Positions 23,422 through 37,035 of a stretch of 64,000 nucleotides of DNA are shown here, in pieces; within the stretch, counting starts at the first letter, position 1; the number at the start of each line of letters is the position of its first letter. The DNA comes from Escallonia rubra. Lineage: Eukaryota > Streptophyta > Magnoliopsida > Escalloniales > Escalloniaceae. The DNA lies in assembly GCA_033065855.1 (NCBI GenBank), contig JAVXUO010001116.1, positions 434,001 to 498,000 of the forward strand, in the 5' to 3' direction. The position numbers and the translations under genes were made by a program. A model generated the notes under the pieces. That model did not search any database and was not told the DNA's origin. It saw only the letters and a list, made by a program, of their open reading frames with translations.

Positions 23422-24230
23422 TTGCATTAATGCTTACATGAACATGTTGATGTGGTTAATCCATTGTCGTATTTATTTTGGTTGATTTGCATATTAGGAG
23501 TAGATTAGTTTGATGGTAATTAGGCGGATAAAGAATGAATGCATGAATGAAATGAACTGGTTTATGCTATTTGTTCGTGTACATGTGAGCGTACCATAAA
23601 ACTTGATTTGTTTTTCGTTCTCGTTAGTTCTCCTTAGTAATTGACCGGAGAGGTATAGCCGAATTCATGATTTACTTCTTGTTATTCCAAACCCGTGCCT
23701 AAAACAAAAAGTTTGCTGAGTTTTATGGGAAACGTATACGATTATATAATGCCAACTGTATTTTCGGGATTTCTCAGTTGCTATTGTATTCTTCAGGACA
23801 GGAAGATCATAGGAGTTTCAGGCGATTTTAATCTTATAACATGTTGTCCTTTCTAGCTCTCTGTATGTGTTTCACCAAAGTCCAATCTTTTTTTTATCAT
23901 AGATGCTTGTATATAGCTATGCTAACATGTTTGATTATAGATACTAGTTATCATCCATGTATGTTTTCTGTTTGGCATTAACTATATATAGCATGGTCTC
24001 TCTTATTGTACGCTAGCTTTTCATTGCATTCGATTCGAAATTTTGATATGTTTGATCATTGATGCTACTTAGGTTTATGCTAAGATGCCTTGTGTTATAG
24101 TCTGATAATTGTTTTTAGCTTACCGTTAACATGGTGTGTTTTGTTGTCTGCTGACTACTTTTTTACTGCTTTTAACTAGTTTTGCCATCACGATACATAA
24201 CATTTTTGGCACTTGTGCAGGCAGGATTGA

Positions 24231-24239
24231 ATGTTCTAA
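24231..24239 (+). promoter_or_regulatory. Tiny uORF of the AdoMetDC leader
   Basis: ATG TTC TAA lies just after an intron acceptor (TTGTGCAG at 24220). Its stop overlaps the next ATG by one base (A24239). Plant AdoMetDC leaders are known for this tiny uORF overlapping the conserved small uORF; the pair sets polyamine-dependent translation of the enzyme. Confidence 0.85.
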
Positions 24240-24391
24240 TGGAGTCAAAGGGTGGAAAGAAGAAGTACAGTAGTAGTAAATCCTTTTACGAAGCTCCTCT
24301 AGGTTACAGCATTGAAGACGTTCGACCGCACGGTAGAATCAAAAAGTTCAGATCTGCTGCTTACTCCAACTGTGTGCGAAGGCCATCCTGA
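24239..24391 (+). CDS. Conserved small uORF of AdoMetDC mRNA, intact (50 aa)
   Basis: The frame is complete, starting MESKGGKKKYSSSKSFYEAP and ending in KFRSAAYSNC plus a short basic tail. It has the length and sequence of the family's conserved uORF. In known plant genes this peptide stalls ribosomes when spermidine and spermine are high and represses the downstream enzyme ORF. Here the downstream ORF is dead, so the uORF has no obvious target in cis. Its start is fixed by the one-base overlap with the tiny uORF. Whether this locus is transcribed cannot be seen. Confidence 0.9.
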   Translation: MESKGGKKKYSSSKSFYEAPLGYSIEDVRPHGRIKKFRSAAYSNCVRRPS

Positions 24392-24519
24392 GATTTCCCA
24401 AGAATTGGAATAGCCATCTTAGAAAAGTGGTAGAATTTCAAGTTTTGCACCAGTCTTTATTCCTTCTCCTCCGCTCGTCTCTTTTTTCTCTTTCCAACAA
24501 CACTTTGTCTTAGAGCAAG

Positions 24520-25274
24520 ATGGTCTAGCCTGTATCTGCAATCGGTTTTGAGGGCTATGAAAAAAGGCTTGAGATTTCTTTTTATGAGCCTGGCCTATTT
24601 GCTGACCCTGGGGGCAACGGCCTCCAGGCTCTGTCTAAAGATCAATTGGATACAATCCTAAAACCAGCTGAATGCACCATAGTTTCTATGTTGTCGAATG
24701 ATGAAGTCGACTCTTACGTTCTTTCGGAGTCCAGTCTCTTTGTATACCCCTATAAGATTATCATCAAGACTTACGGGACCACAAAATTGCTTCTACAAGG
24801 CACAATCTAGCTCTGCTGCTGTGATGACCGAAGACTCTGGTATCACGAGGATTCTTCCAGATTCTGAGATATGTGACTGAGTTTGATCCTTGTGGTTACT
24901 CCATGAATGCTATTGAAGGGGGTGCAATTTCTACCATTCACGTGACACCCGAAGATGGTTTCAGCTACGCGAGCTTTGAAACAGTGGGTTACGACTTTAA
25001 AGTCGTTAATTTGACCCACCTGCTGGAAAGGGTCTTGGCTTGCTTCCAACCGACTGAGTTTTCAGTAGCTTTGCATGCTGATGAGACTGTGAAGGATCTT
25101 GGTAATGATATTGCCTTGAAGGGTTATTGTTGTGAAGAAAGGAGCTATGAAGTGCTTGGCGAGGGAGGGTCGATCATGTACCGCAGCTTCACAATGGATG
25201 GTAGCTATGGGTCTCTCAGGTCAATTTTGCAGTGCTGTTGGAGTGAGAGCGAGGATGAGGAAGTGAAGAAATAG
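24520..25274 (+). pseudogene. S-adenosylmethionine decarboxylase, broken copy
   Basis: AdoMetDC makes decarboxylated AdoMet for spermidine and spermine synthesis. The start at 24520 is followed by TAG as codon 3, then good sequence: [18 protein letters not shown] and the self-cleavage region LSESSLFVY. At about 24795 the frame jumps from KLLL to [17 protein letters not shown]. Roughly 110-120 residues known in the family are missing, apparently deleted between two CTTCTA repeats. A second frame change near 24880 precedes EFDPCGYSMNAIEGG, AISTIHVTPEDGFSYASFE and the C-terminal QCCWSESEDEE. A leader intron acceptor is retained, so this is a DNA-level duplicate and not a processed pseudogene. 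The duplicated block begins at about 23422. Confidence 0.92.
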
Positions 25275-25916
25275 CTCTAGAGCCGATTTTCTTGGTTTCC
25301 TACTTTTACTTGTTTGCTGAGAATTAAGACAGTGGTATTGTTTGAGTCGGGGCATGAGTATGGTTTTTGTTGCCTCCGTAAGTCTACTATTTCTTGTTTG
25401 CGAGTATGATTTGGATTCGTCTACTGTTGATTAATAAGATGAGAGTTACTTTTGTAGCATTTTACTGGCCATTTCTCAATCCGGGTTTGTTGGAAATTAA
25501 TCAGATGTTAAACTGTATTCGTTTGTTTGTGGATTTACTACAAAGCCAAAATAATTTACCTTTTTTCTCTTACACCAAGGGGAGGATCTGAAAGGACAAT
25601 GAGCTTGTTCGGTAAGTACAACCAAACCATGAGCTGGTGCTACGTTATAACTTCAGATTTGGCACAACGTTTTTGGTGCGTTCTCCACATGGGATTGGGC
25701 TGAGTTTGACTGTATGTTTCACTCTTTATTTCACCAGAATAGCCTGATTGTCCCGTTTGTCGACTAAAAATGCACTATTTCTGACCATTGTACCAAAGGA
25801 AGGCCGATGTTATGGAACCACTTGAATCTTGATTGACTCCATATATCGTGATAATACTCCATATTTCGTTCCTCTCTTTGTTCTGATAATTGAATCTAGA
25901 TTGACTACATATTTAG
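25275..25916. other. 3' flank of the decarboxylase copy; no gene
   Basis: This is T-rich sequence consistent with a 3' UTR, followed by unremarkable AT-rich DNA. No conserved frame was seen. Confidence 0.5.
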
Positions 25917-26490
25917 TGTTGTTACGCTACTGATAACAACTCAAACTGCGGTGTAAAAATACCTGTTGATCTTCGTTGTTCACCTGAATGTATCTTTACA
26001 TGTCACAACAAAAATACTGCAGCTAACTCGCTTCTGGTTTCCTCATCTTCTCGACAATTGAAAGAAGACAAGAAATCAACAAAAAAAGAAAAAAAACGGT
26101 AGATTAATGGTGTTGCACTACTGATGACAAACTCAAACTACGGTGGAAAAGAACCTGTTGATCTTCGTTGTTCACCTGAATGTATCTTTACATGTCAACA
26201 AAAATTACTGCAGCTAACTCGCTTCTGGTCTCCTCATCTTCTCGACGATTGAAAGAAGACAAGAAATCAACCACCAAAAAAAAAAAAAAAACGGTAGACT
26301 AGTGGTGTTGCACTACTAATAACAACTCAAACTGCTGTGTAAAAGAACCTGTTGATCTTCGTTCTTCACCTGAATGTATCTTTACATGTCACAACAAAAA
26401 TTACTGCAGCTAACTCGCTTCTGGTCTCCTCATCTTCTCGACAATTGAAAGAAGACAAGAAACCAACAACAACAAAAAAAACGGTAGCTG
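25917..26490. repeat. Three-copy tandem repeat, unit about 193 bp, beside the RRP7 3' end
   Basis: The motif CCTGTTGATCTTCGTT recurs near 25962, 26154 and 26348, giving spacings of 192 and 194. Each unit also carries CTTTACATGTCA and CTCGCTTCTGGT and ends in an A-rich run. The array begins about 75 bases downstream of the RRP7 stop codon (minus strand), so the RRP7 transcript probably ends in it. Confidence 0.9.
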
Positions 26491-28014
26491 ATGACTATTT
26501 AAAGAGCTTAATTCCTGATGTAAATCAGCCTAAGAGAATGTTTTTTAATATCTCTTGCAGCACTTAGTAGGGTCGAAACTTCCTTGCAGCCCTCAGCTGA
26601 TGTATATCCTGCTCGAATTTGCTCTGCAATGTCATAATTTCTGCGAAAGAAATAGAGACCACAGGTAAGATAACAGCAAAATAAACATAGGAAACAAGAT
26701 CACCTAAGCATCAAGTGGCATAAGAAAGGAATGTAACACCTGCCTTTGTCTGTCAAGGGCTACAATTTCACAGCATAATGCAACATGAGAAACATGTAAA
26801 ACGTTTAACTGCTTCATACTTTCAGATGTCCAAAGCAATGGTAGGCCGCTAAGAAACTACTCCTATTATATTGCAGTTAAACAAATCTGTACTTAACAAA
26901 CAAATGCAAATTTCCGCCCAAAAAAAGGGCAAGAAAAAACCCACATCGGAAAGGTCAAAAAGAAATAAGGAAGCCCAAACCACCCTGGGCTAATAAGAAT
27001 TCTAATGCAAAAAAACCCATGTCCAAACTGGCGTGCACCAAAACCTTTGGGATGGCAACAGATATCTCAACTTAAAAGCTGTAGTTAATACTGTAAAAAA
27101 AATGGAATTCGATATGTTTCTGAAGGACCAATAGTAATGAGATGGATGGGCTAACAAATTGAAACCTCCAAATGTAGTATGTCTTTTACTTGCTAGTTGA
27201 TATACTAGAGCAAGACTAAGCGAAAGACTATTGTATTGACCCTTGCTCTAGCTCCGCCAAACCCATATCATCACAAAGAAGACAAGCATCAAGTGTACCA
27301 AAACCCAAAGAAAACATTCTGATTCTCCTCCCATGTTTCAGTATGACAACTAAAGTGCCAATTTCTAGTAAGTAACATGAACATTGCAGGTCCTGATAAG
27401 TCAATCCGCTAAAAAGGTTCAGCATTAAAACCCACATACCACAAAGAAACTAAATTTCAAGTGTATATAGATGAATTCTTCAAGGTATGAATGGAACCTA
27501 GTTTCATTAGTTTTACCATATGTCCTAGCATATTTCAGAAAAAGTAACATGCAACAATATATGCTTCTGAAAATTGGCATACCATTCCTCTTGGACTCCC
27601 TTTTCTGGAAGCGGTAGAAATCTAGCCCGACTTCCTTACTTTTCTTTTTGTCCATCTTATCCATAATGGCTGCCTGGGCAACAGAACCCACAACAATTCC
27701 ACTTTCAGTATCTGTTGTCTTTTTCCTGCCCTTGTGATGTACAACCACAGTCCATCCTCCTTCTGCAGCACGAGCTTCTCTTTCTTTTCTTGCCTGTATG
27801 TGAAAGTTGAATAAGACAAGAAATTGCAACTCTATCAAAGCAAATAGGACCATTGGACGCCTTAAAAAAGATTTGCACGTACATGATGATTAATCAGCTT
27901 CTGCTCAATAAACGAGTTATATTTTCGTGCGACATAAAGATTATATAACTGCCACACAAGATGCACTTCGTGCGACATAAAGATTATATTTTCATGAGTT
28001 GAGCTTTCAATTAC

Positions 28015-30459
28015 TGTAATACCCCATATTTTAATAATTTGCTATCACTGTAAAATTAAAATAAATAAGTAAATAACTAATTAGACAAGTTTGTGGTCTC
28101 TTCGTAATATTAGGAAAGTTTTGGTGCCCTTTAAATAAGAGGCTAAATTTTTTTTTTTTTTGGGGGGGGGGGGGGGGTTGTGTAATTAGCTAGTTAGGGT
28201 TTCATTTAAATTGAAATTCTCTCTCCAGAATCCTCTTCTTTCCCCTGCTTGCCGCCTCTCCCACTCTCTTCTCCATTTTCAGCCCAAAATTTGCTTGTTC
28301 CTTTGGAGAATTTCGGCGTGATCAAGTAGCGTAGCTTGGGGCATTGAGATTTCGCGAATTGTTTGTATAGGGTAAGGGATTTTGCCTCTCTTTTCTGTGG
28401 CAAGGGTTTTGATTTCCCTTTTTGAACAGTTTTTGCATCTGCCATGATTCCCGTATAACTCACGGTACCATGATTGTCGAATGCTTCAGGCTTTTGTTCA
28501 CAGTGCTGTGTTGGTCCATATGCCTTCTATGCATTTTCTAATTGTTAATCTTGAGAATTTGATGGCTGGTAGTTTGCTCCATTGTGTAGTAGAATTCATT
28601 TGCAAAACTCGCCAAATAACATATTAATGCTTTCCTATTCAGGGATGTAGATTATTGATGGGCCTTCCTTCATATTTCTTTTTTTTTTTTTTCTATTTTT
28701 CGAGCCTCACTGCCTAAAGCATTTTGATATTCACACAAATGGAGACTAGGGTTCATTTCTTTGGCTTTTCTGACTCTATATTCTAAGCCCCTTGTTCATG
28801 CACTAATCTGGTGGATTCATGTTTACATGGTTAGTGGATTTTCCAAAAGATTTATTTAGTGACATATCCAATTAGGTAAGATTTTGGGTGGGTCTTCTTT
28901 ATTGTTACGCATTGCCCAGCTCATGCTATTTTTACAACAATTCCGTGGTGCCTTAATTCTGGTGATACAGGTGCTTTTGGTTCAAAACCATATGTTGATT
29001 CCTTTGAAATCTTGGAGAGCTTTGTTTGTTAAAGGGTAGTACATGGCTTTGTTTTTCTTTTTCCAGCTTGCAGACCATTGTTCTGTCATTTTCCAGCTTG
29101 AAGACTATTGCTTTGTCCTTGTTCAGCTTGTGAACTACTGCCGTGTCCTTTTTCAGCTGGTAGACTATTGTTAAGGCCTTATTCCTTGGCTGTGTTAATC
29201 TTTGTTTTCGGTTAGTAAACATGCCTTCATGCTTCTCTTTTCCACAACTGTACAGCTTAGTAGCTGAGTTCTAGTGCATTTCTATGCTTTGAGTTTAATT
29301 CCCTTCAAAGCATTCCTTCGAAATCATTGGACTACCGCAATGCTTCAGGAATTTCCTAGTGGCTTCATGCATTTTCTAAGCTTCATTCTAATTACTTTGG
29401 TCCTTTTGTTACATATGTTTAGCTGTATTGCTTTTACTCCTAGTACAGCCAAACCTTCAGAATAAGGTCTTGTTCTTCTTTAGGCGGTGGTAATCTTCTT
29501 TGTCCTAAATCATCTCTTCATGGTTTGTTTATTTCCATTGCGATCCGGTTAGTGTTCTGTTGCCAATGCTTATACACTTTGTGCTTTGCCATTTATTGGG
29601 TATACTGCCAAATTGGCAACATTTTGCTATCTTTTGTATTTTTTGTACTACTTCTGTTAGCGTATCCCGTTCAATCCAATTTCAGAGTTCAAGTGGCTTT
29701 AATCTCGTTGAACCTTTCTTACAGTGATCGTCAATTGATGATGGCTAATGACTATGTTTGAACAACTCTCAAAATTGAGAGGGTCCTTTGGACACACGTT
29801 TGATTATATGCTGGCGATTAATAGACGCTTAGCACGCTACCGGTAGCACACGTTTGATGTTTGTACGTTTGGTTCGACGTTTGGGTCTTATGACCAACAT
29901 AGTCATCGTATATTTTGTTGTGTAGCGTTCCCGGCATATTATATATATGTTTAGGGTTAATGCTTAATCATGTTTGTTTTGGTATTTGATATAAGAATTT
30001 GGTTTGCCCATTTTCATCAAGTATTGTCGTTCGACTCTATTAGTTTTTGCTTTGATATCTTGTCGCTTTTGTACCTTACTGAGCTATTTGAGCTCACCCT
30101 TTCGCTCTACCTTGCCCCTTGCCACAAGTCGAGAAAGTGACGAAGGATCCGTGTCACGGCATTGAAGTTTTTGAGAGTTTTGTTATAGTTAATTAAACTT
30201 TGTACTTTTAGTTTGAGAACTATACCCGAATGTGGGTAATTTGATTGAATTAACTCGGTGTAATTTGTTTTAGCCGCTGAGTTTTGCAGATTGTTTTGTA
30301 AGGAATTATTAAGAAAATGAATTGTATTAGATTGTTGTTATATGAAGATATTTTATTTTAAGGGATTTAATTGCTCTGTTTATACCGATGTCACTAGAAT
30401 TATAGCGGTATTTCAGGAAATTTGATAGCAGTCACGGCTTCCGTTTTGGGGGCGTGACA
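28015..30459 (+). mobile_element. Solo LTR (Gypsy type) in RRP7 intron 6
   Basis: It starts TGTAATACCCC, ends GGGGGCGTGACA, and is flanked by perfect 5-bp duplications ATTAC (28010-28014 and 30460-30464). The length of 2445 bp and absence of coding sequence fit a solo LTR left by recombination. An ACTGAGC...GAGCTCACC dyad lies about 380 bases before the end, as in the LTR at 1-2131. A T-run followed by a G-run lies near 28149-28178. Confidence 0.93.
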
Positions 30460-33400
30460 ATTACTAGTGTACAATTACATCTTATGTGGAGAACTGTAAT
30501 GGTTGAATTAGACATGTTATGTGTTTATGCCGCATATTTTTAGAGGGTGGTACAGCGCACGAGGCTTCTCCAAAAGCTGAATTAGAAGGTAAGATGTATA
30601 GAACCTTGCTACATTTTTTGCACAAGGGAAAAAACCATTTACACACAAAAACATTCAGCTGAATAAGCACTGAAAGCCTCTACTCACCAAAAATGTGTTG
30701 GATGCACATTCATGTAATCACCAGATGAAGCAACGTGGAGTAAAGAGGTAACATACCTGCTCCTCTTGGGCATCATGAGCAATTACGAAGTCATCAATCC
30801 TCTGTTGCAATATCTTCACTCCTGGTCTCCTCTGATAGTATTCAGTAATCCATTCTGGAACCAACAAGAAACTCAGAAAGCCTCACCATAAGGAAAAACC
30901 CATTCAGAAAGAAGAGCATATGGACATCATATTTGCCAGGAAAACAAAGTTTCTACAGCGTCCTTAAAAACATCGGTTCAGTAAAGAACAAAGAGGCTTA
31001 AACGAGGTTCTACACCTTAGCAAGAATCAATGACCTGACAATATTAGATGGATAAAGTTATCAACATGGAAAATTTGGAACTCGTACATCAATTTTCTAC
31101 AAAAAGGTTAAAGTTTCAAACAGTTCTTGGCCTTACAATGCATTTAACTAAGATAAAGCCATATAGAACCAAAATCATACTTTTCTTTCCTCTAGAGCAG
31201 TCCTCGTCCCCTGAAGATATCTCATAAACTTCATCTTCTTCTAAACCTTCTCCTTTTTCCACTGATCGATCATCATTCCGTGATAATACAAGTTCTTTCT
31301 TCATTTTACAAGCTTTCTTTGACTTACCTGCAAAACCATATAGTCCACATGATACCTACCACGTATAATAGGTAGTATTTAATACAAAATAGTTGATAAT
31401 GTTTCTACAAGAAGATTAATATTTTATTTACGGGTATTGACATTTGTTTCATCATCAGCTGCGAATTGTCCTTTGGATCCTTGACTCGTAGATTGGATAA
31501 CCTCCGCATTTTCATCACCTGGCGGGAAAAATAGATCTACTTTACTTTTGAACACTAGTGAAACAAAAGCATGAACCATACTTGAATAGCATAACAAAAA
31601 TACACCAAGTTAACACCTCGAGTAAGATTAAAGAGGCTAATATATCTCCTAATACAGAAAACAGCATATAATTCTGTCAAAATTACCCTCTTGAACCGAA
31701 ATAACAGAGTATTCATGAATATACAAAGTTCGTTTTCATAAGCCAAGGTATGAACGGTTACAGAGATAGAATTTACAAAGGAAGAGAATAGCAAGTTTAA
31801 AATCCAGTATCATAGTAAGTATGCCTCTAATAGTGAGCAAAACCTTCACATGATTAAAAACGGCTTCTAAGTTTTAGGAAATAGAAAACGCCGTTATCTA
31901 CCGGGAAAGAAAATGATACAACAAGAAAGTTATATACTCCGACATACACAAAAGAGAGAGTTCTATCATCCGGTCAGATTCATCTAAAACTAATAACCAA
32001 ATGACAAAATTTTCCTTGCCAATTTATAAGCAACATGAATGAAAAAACGACATGATAACGGATGTTTGAGTTGTTCCATTAACAGTAAGTTTTAGTTAGT
32101 CCCCTGAAAGAGAGTTGCAGTTTGCAAGCAACATTTCTAGATGATAAGAAGCTAGGAAAAATCATCCCTGTTTGTTACATAGCACACACAAAAACAATGT
32201 GACATCTGCATTGATTGCTTTTTTTGGTGCCAAGCCAGCTCAAAGGAAAATTTTTGTTAGAGGACCCAGTCAAAGATGTGATTTCTCTGAAACTTGGAAA
32301 CACAGTCACTTCTTGGCTCTAGGAATAGGGAAAATAGCTACTTGATCTTTTTTAGGATTCAGCATGCCTAATGAACTCTTGGACCAACAGAGAAAACAAG
32401 ATAGTAATATAGGAAAGGGAAAGGAATAGATCTATTTATGAGAAGCTAGGTTAGCTTCTGCCTCGTATAAGTTTCAAAGTGAATACCGTTCTGTTGGTAG
32501 GAGCCATCTTCAATCTCATTCTCGAGCTCATCAACATTGTTAGTCGCAGCTTTCTTTACCTTCTCACTTTTTCTTTTCTTTTTCCTTGATTTGCTGCTTT
32601 CTTTTCCTTCTGCTTCATTTGCATCATTTTGTTCATCAAGGTCATCTTCCATTCCTACTTCAATTATCTTGTCATTTTTCATGTTCTTATTCTTCAAGAT
32701 TTTATTCTTTTTCTTTTCTCCATCTGACTTATCTGCAGAAAGCCACAACATCCTACTCACATGAAAAGGTAAATCCAACACAAGAATATAAACTACGAAT
32801 ACAGTGCCTTAAAATTGGTTTCACCTTCAATGATGAACTGACTAACTTGCTCAGTGCCATAACTATCCCTGGTTCTTCCCTTCTTTCTTGAAGAACTATT
32901 TTCCTTTTTCAGCTTATACAAGTTTTTGTCTGGTAACAAAGAGGTGGGAATTACGATCCTTAATAATTAGAGTGAAATAATCAAAAAAGGAATTGCACCA
33001 ACAAATATCAATCAATTAAGCGCATGAAAATTATGATGCAGTTCATCTTAAAACTTCCACGATATGCCGTGCGGTTAGAATGGCCTCAGTCAAATGTCCG
33101 GGACTCTTAATGTGATTGTTTATGCATTTAACTTATGCTGCTTTCTTAGAAGGTACAAGGTCCATTCCTTCTGTTTAACTAAATTTCATACCACATGACA
33201 CTAACAATAGGGTTTAAACTGATTAACTCTATATAAATCAAATAGACTTTCAAACACACAAATACAATCATAGTGGCATGGCACACCGAGAACTGCAAAT
33301 ATTTCATTAGTGAGTCTATGTGGGGGGCACAAGGATATTTTTGGAATGTTCAACCAAAATGATCACTTGCGCCATACCTATGGCTCGCCATATATTTGGT

Positions 33401-36400
33401 AAGCCCGTGACCATATCATGTCTTCTATACTAAGTGTTCATTCCTTCTTCAAATCTAATAATGTCATTTTGTACTTTGTAGACATTTTTCATCTGGGCTC
33501 GCCTCAGCCTCTGATAAATGTGGTTAATACATCCTAATTAATCACCAAAACATGAGACAAAACGGATAGAATATCACAGTATTGTTAAATTGGATAAATA
33601 CCACAGCACATTCGAAGCCTGCCCTTGAGTTATATACTCCCTATAGCATATCTTCTATGCCATGAATATACTAATTCTAGAAACATATTACACATGAGAT
33701 ATATAAATATAACATCAGAGATCAATAGAAAAGGAAGACACAAAACTTTAAAAGGACTACATCTTTGTTAATTCATTGATAACCAAAATTACTAAGCACG
33801 GGTGTAAGAGATAGATAAGAAATTAACTTAGATAAGATAGAAACATGACGGACCAATCTTGGATAAAGAATATCTTATAACTTCAAGCTCTTTATCCGTA
33901 CCAATGTACCATACATGCAAATAGAAAAACATGCACCATATGTTTGAAGAAACGTCTGAATACAAAAATGTACAATAAAGACTACAATAGCGACTAGCCG
34001 TCAAAGGAGTAGAAGGAAAAGAATGAGCTGAAGTAAATATACCAGTTTCAGAAAGATCGACAATTTTCGTCTCAATGTGTTTGTCTATCTTCTTCTTTTC
34101 TTTTTTCAACTTCTTCTTGTCTTCTTTCTTGAATCTATCAGGTTTACCTTTAAGCTTCAGCTTATTTTGCAAACCCTCTACTCTAGGGTGGCAATGGGTC
34201 AGACATGGGTTGGATCAGGTACGGGTTGGATCAAAGATGGGTCAGTCACTTAGACCCGACCCGATCCGACCCATTTAAAAAAAAAAGTCACTGTTATTAT
34301 TAAGAACGTATTTGCATCCACTTTGCATTACAAATTAAAAGGAGAAAATACTAATTAAGACATATTGCCAACTAAAACTACTAGTCCTTGTTCAGAAAAG
34401 GAAAGACATCACTTTTACACAATGACAGATTGTGTGTGAATATATAAACAACCTTCAAGCATAACACTTTAAGCAAGTAATGTCTTTTGCCTAAATCCTA
34501 GCAAAAGGAAAATGGGTTAACTACTTATTTCCAGAATTACTCAAGAGATCGATTAGTAATCCAGTCAAAGTTACTGGATCAGCTAATGAAGATGATGGAG
34601 GGGTCACAGCAGCACTCATCAAGGAGGCAACAGCAACACAAAGCTGTCATACTGCACAACAAATCAATAACAAACTGTTTTAGCAAAGGTTGCAATCAAT
34701 ACCATCCTTCAAGAAAGCCTGGTTCTCGCCTGGGTGGTGGAGCAGCATACTGTGGATACTATGGAGGTGCCATTACTGGAGGACCTTGGTAATAACCTGT
34801 TGAATTTCACAAGGGAAAGCAAGTTAAAAGTACAAAATTTTCGATTCTTGACACGAAGAAATTACATGCAGAAACAATGAACAAATCTGCCTGTACACTA
34901 AGAAAAACACATCTACCTACTTCTACTGGCTACACCTCATAAGGTTAAAAACAAAAACAGTATTGTTAGCACATCGATAGCAGTTTAACCAAAAGCACAG
35001 GAACATTTTCTTGTGCACAGACTGTAAATGAAGCAAATAGTTCATGAGCTCAGAGTCGCTTACGAACTTGAATTGAGCTAAAAAATTCATATAGTTACTC
35101 AACACCCTCGGCTCCACTAATTAGGGAAACGAGTAGAGCCTGACTAAATAAAAGCTTGGTTGTAAAATGAACATAGCTAGGCTTGTGGCTATAGAAATCC
35201 TCTACAATAAACCAGCTGCCCAACCTTGGTCCAGCTTTAACACTTACAAAAAAACCTTGGTCCAGCTCTACTCATGCACGATGCACCCACACATAATCAA
35301 ATTGCTAAGGTAGGTAAAATAGCTGCAAGGACAGACAACTGCTGGTTTCTGTCCCGCAGTAATGCATGACTGGGAAGTGTTAACAGGCAGCAACAAGCAA
35401 GACCTATAGAAAATGGGCAACTGATCAAAGGACACACAGAAATTTGCAAATAATATCTTTGAGAAAAGTTGAATTTAAGATGCATTCAAAAATCAACTTG
35501 AACTTCTGGTTAGTAGAATACCATTGGAACCCGGACAAAATCACTGCGCGAGGGCACCAACTGATATGGTACATATGTTAGTGACTACTGGGGTTAATAA
35601 ACCTAATGCGCTCATACTGAAGTCCCTTGAGAGAGTAAACGAGCTGTGGCAAGTTGCTTACAGAGTTCCATTCTGGCATTTACTGACATATGCTTTCAAC
35701 TGCCCTGTTGTTGCCATTACAAGATACCTAGAAATGGGGCCGAAGGTCTTCCAGGCCGTGACTTAAATTGAATTCCAGGACAGTGGATAAATGGTGTAGG
35801 GTTCTTGTGAATTATTTACTGCTGTGAGTGCAATCAAGAGTAACACTTACGCTACAGAATATATAACTTTAATCCCCTAGCATACCTGGAACAGATAATA
35901 TTAGTGTTGTAGCTTCACGTAACTAACAATTCATTACTTCAGCTTTCTAACAAGAAATAGAATTCGTAATTTGCAATTGAAAATCAAGCATCATATGATC
36001 TTGGTCACCCATGGTCCAGAAACCATTGATTAGATCATCTACAGCAGTTTCTAAAGTTCAGCCGGATTACGAGGAAAAATAATGAAAGTTAGCACACAAA
36101 GATATTACCTTGCCAGAAGCATTTCGAACAGGTGATATGTGAAGAAAACCATGTGTAAACAGAAAGAGAACCAGCTAAACTCATTGGCTCTCCATATATG
36201 GAAACTTCAAAAAAAACTCATTTAAGATGCTCGAATGTCACTTAAGACAAAGGGTTAAGCTACATTATGAAAATTTCTTTAAACCAACAAACCAAGCAAT
36301 CAAAACTTCACATCTTTGATGAGTTTGATGGTCATGAGGGTGTTGAAACAGAAGTCAACAGAGACGGCTTCTCTCTATACGAATTCCGTTGAGATATCTT

Positions 36401-36539
36401 AATTATTAAAACCACGTGTAAACAGAAATTATCTACCCAAATATAACCAAATCAAAACTTCACATCTTAACTTCAATAGTCAATACCCATCTCAGATCAA
36501 CGCCAGGATCTAACAAAACATGCCACAAAACCCCTAAAA

Positions 36540-36868
36540 TCAAAGAGGCCATAGCCCAAGTCATAAAATAGCAAGTACCGGAAAGAAAAAACAGAAGAAG
36601 AAACAAAATGGACCAACCAGCTGGATCCCTCCTCAGAACCGGAGCTTGGAGAAGAACCACAGGTTGTTGCCGGTCTTGAAGAGCTCCTCGAACCAGGCCT
36701 TGACCTCCTTGGCGGCTATGACCTTCCTGTCACGGGACTGGGATTTAGGAGTGAGGGAAATCGGAAAGGAGGCTGCCGGCGATAAGGAGAGGAACTGACG
36801 GCGACGGAGAAAGGGACTGCCGGCGGTGGGAAAAGATACTCGGGTGATGGAGAGAGGCTCTACCGGAG
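36540..36868 (-). other. Possible captured gene fragment inside the hAT element
   Basis: This stretch is GC-rich, unlike its surroundings. A minus-strand frame near 36735-36625 reads [20 protein letters not shown] and continues through a Trp/Phe-rich end to a TGA at about 36640. It looks like the conserved C-terminus of a small plant protein, but I cannot name it. Two other open stretches in the element (34586-34792 and 35524-35766, plus strand) are also unrecognised. Confidence 0.35.
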
Positions 36869-37035
36869 ATGGCGGTGGCTGTCACGGTCGCAGGAAGGCA
36901 CAGCGGGAGAGAACCAACGGGCGACGGCGAGTGTGAAGTGTGTTATGTGTTCTCTGATCTAGGGTTTTTTATCTCTTGTAGTTTTAGGAACCCGTTTTGG
37001 ACCCGCGGGTCGAGTGACCCAACCCATCAGACCCT

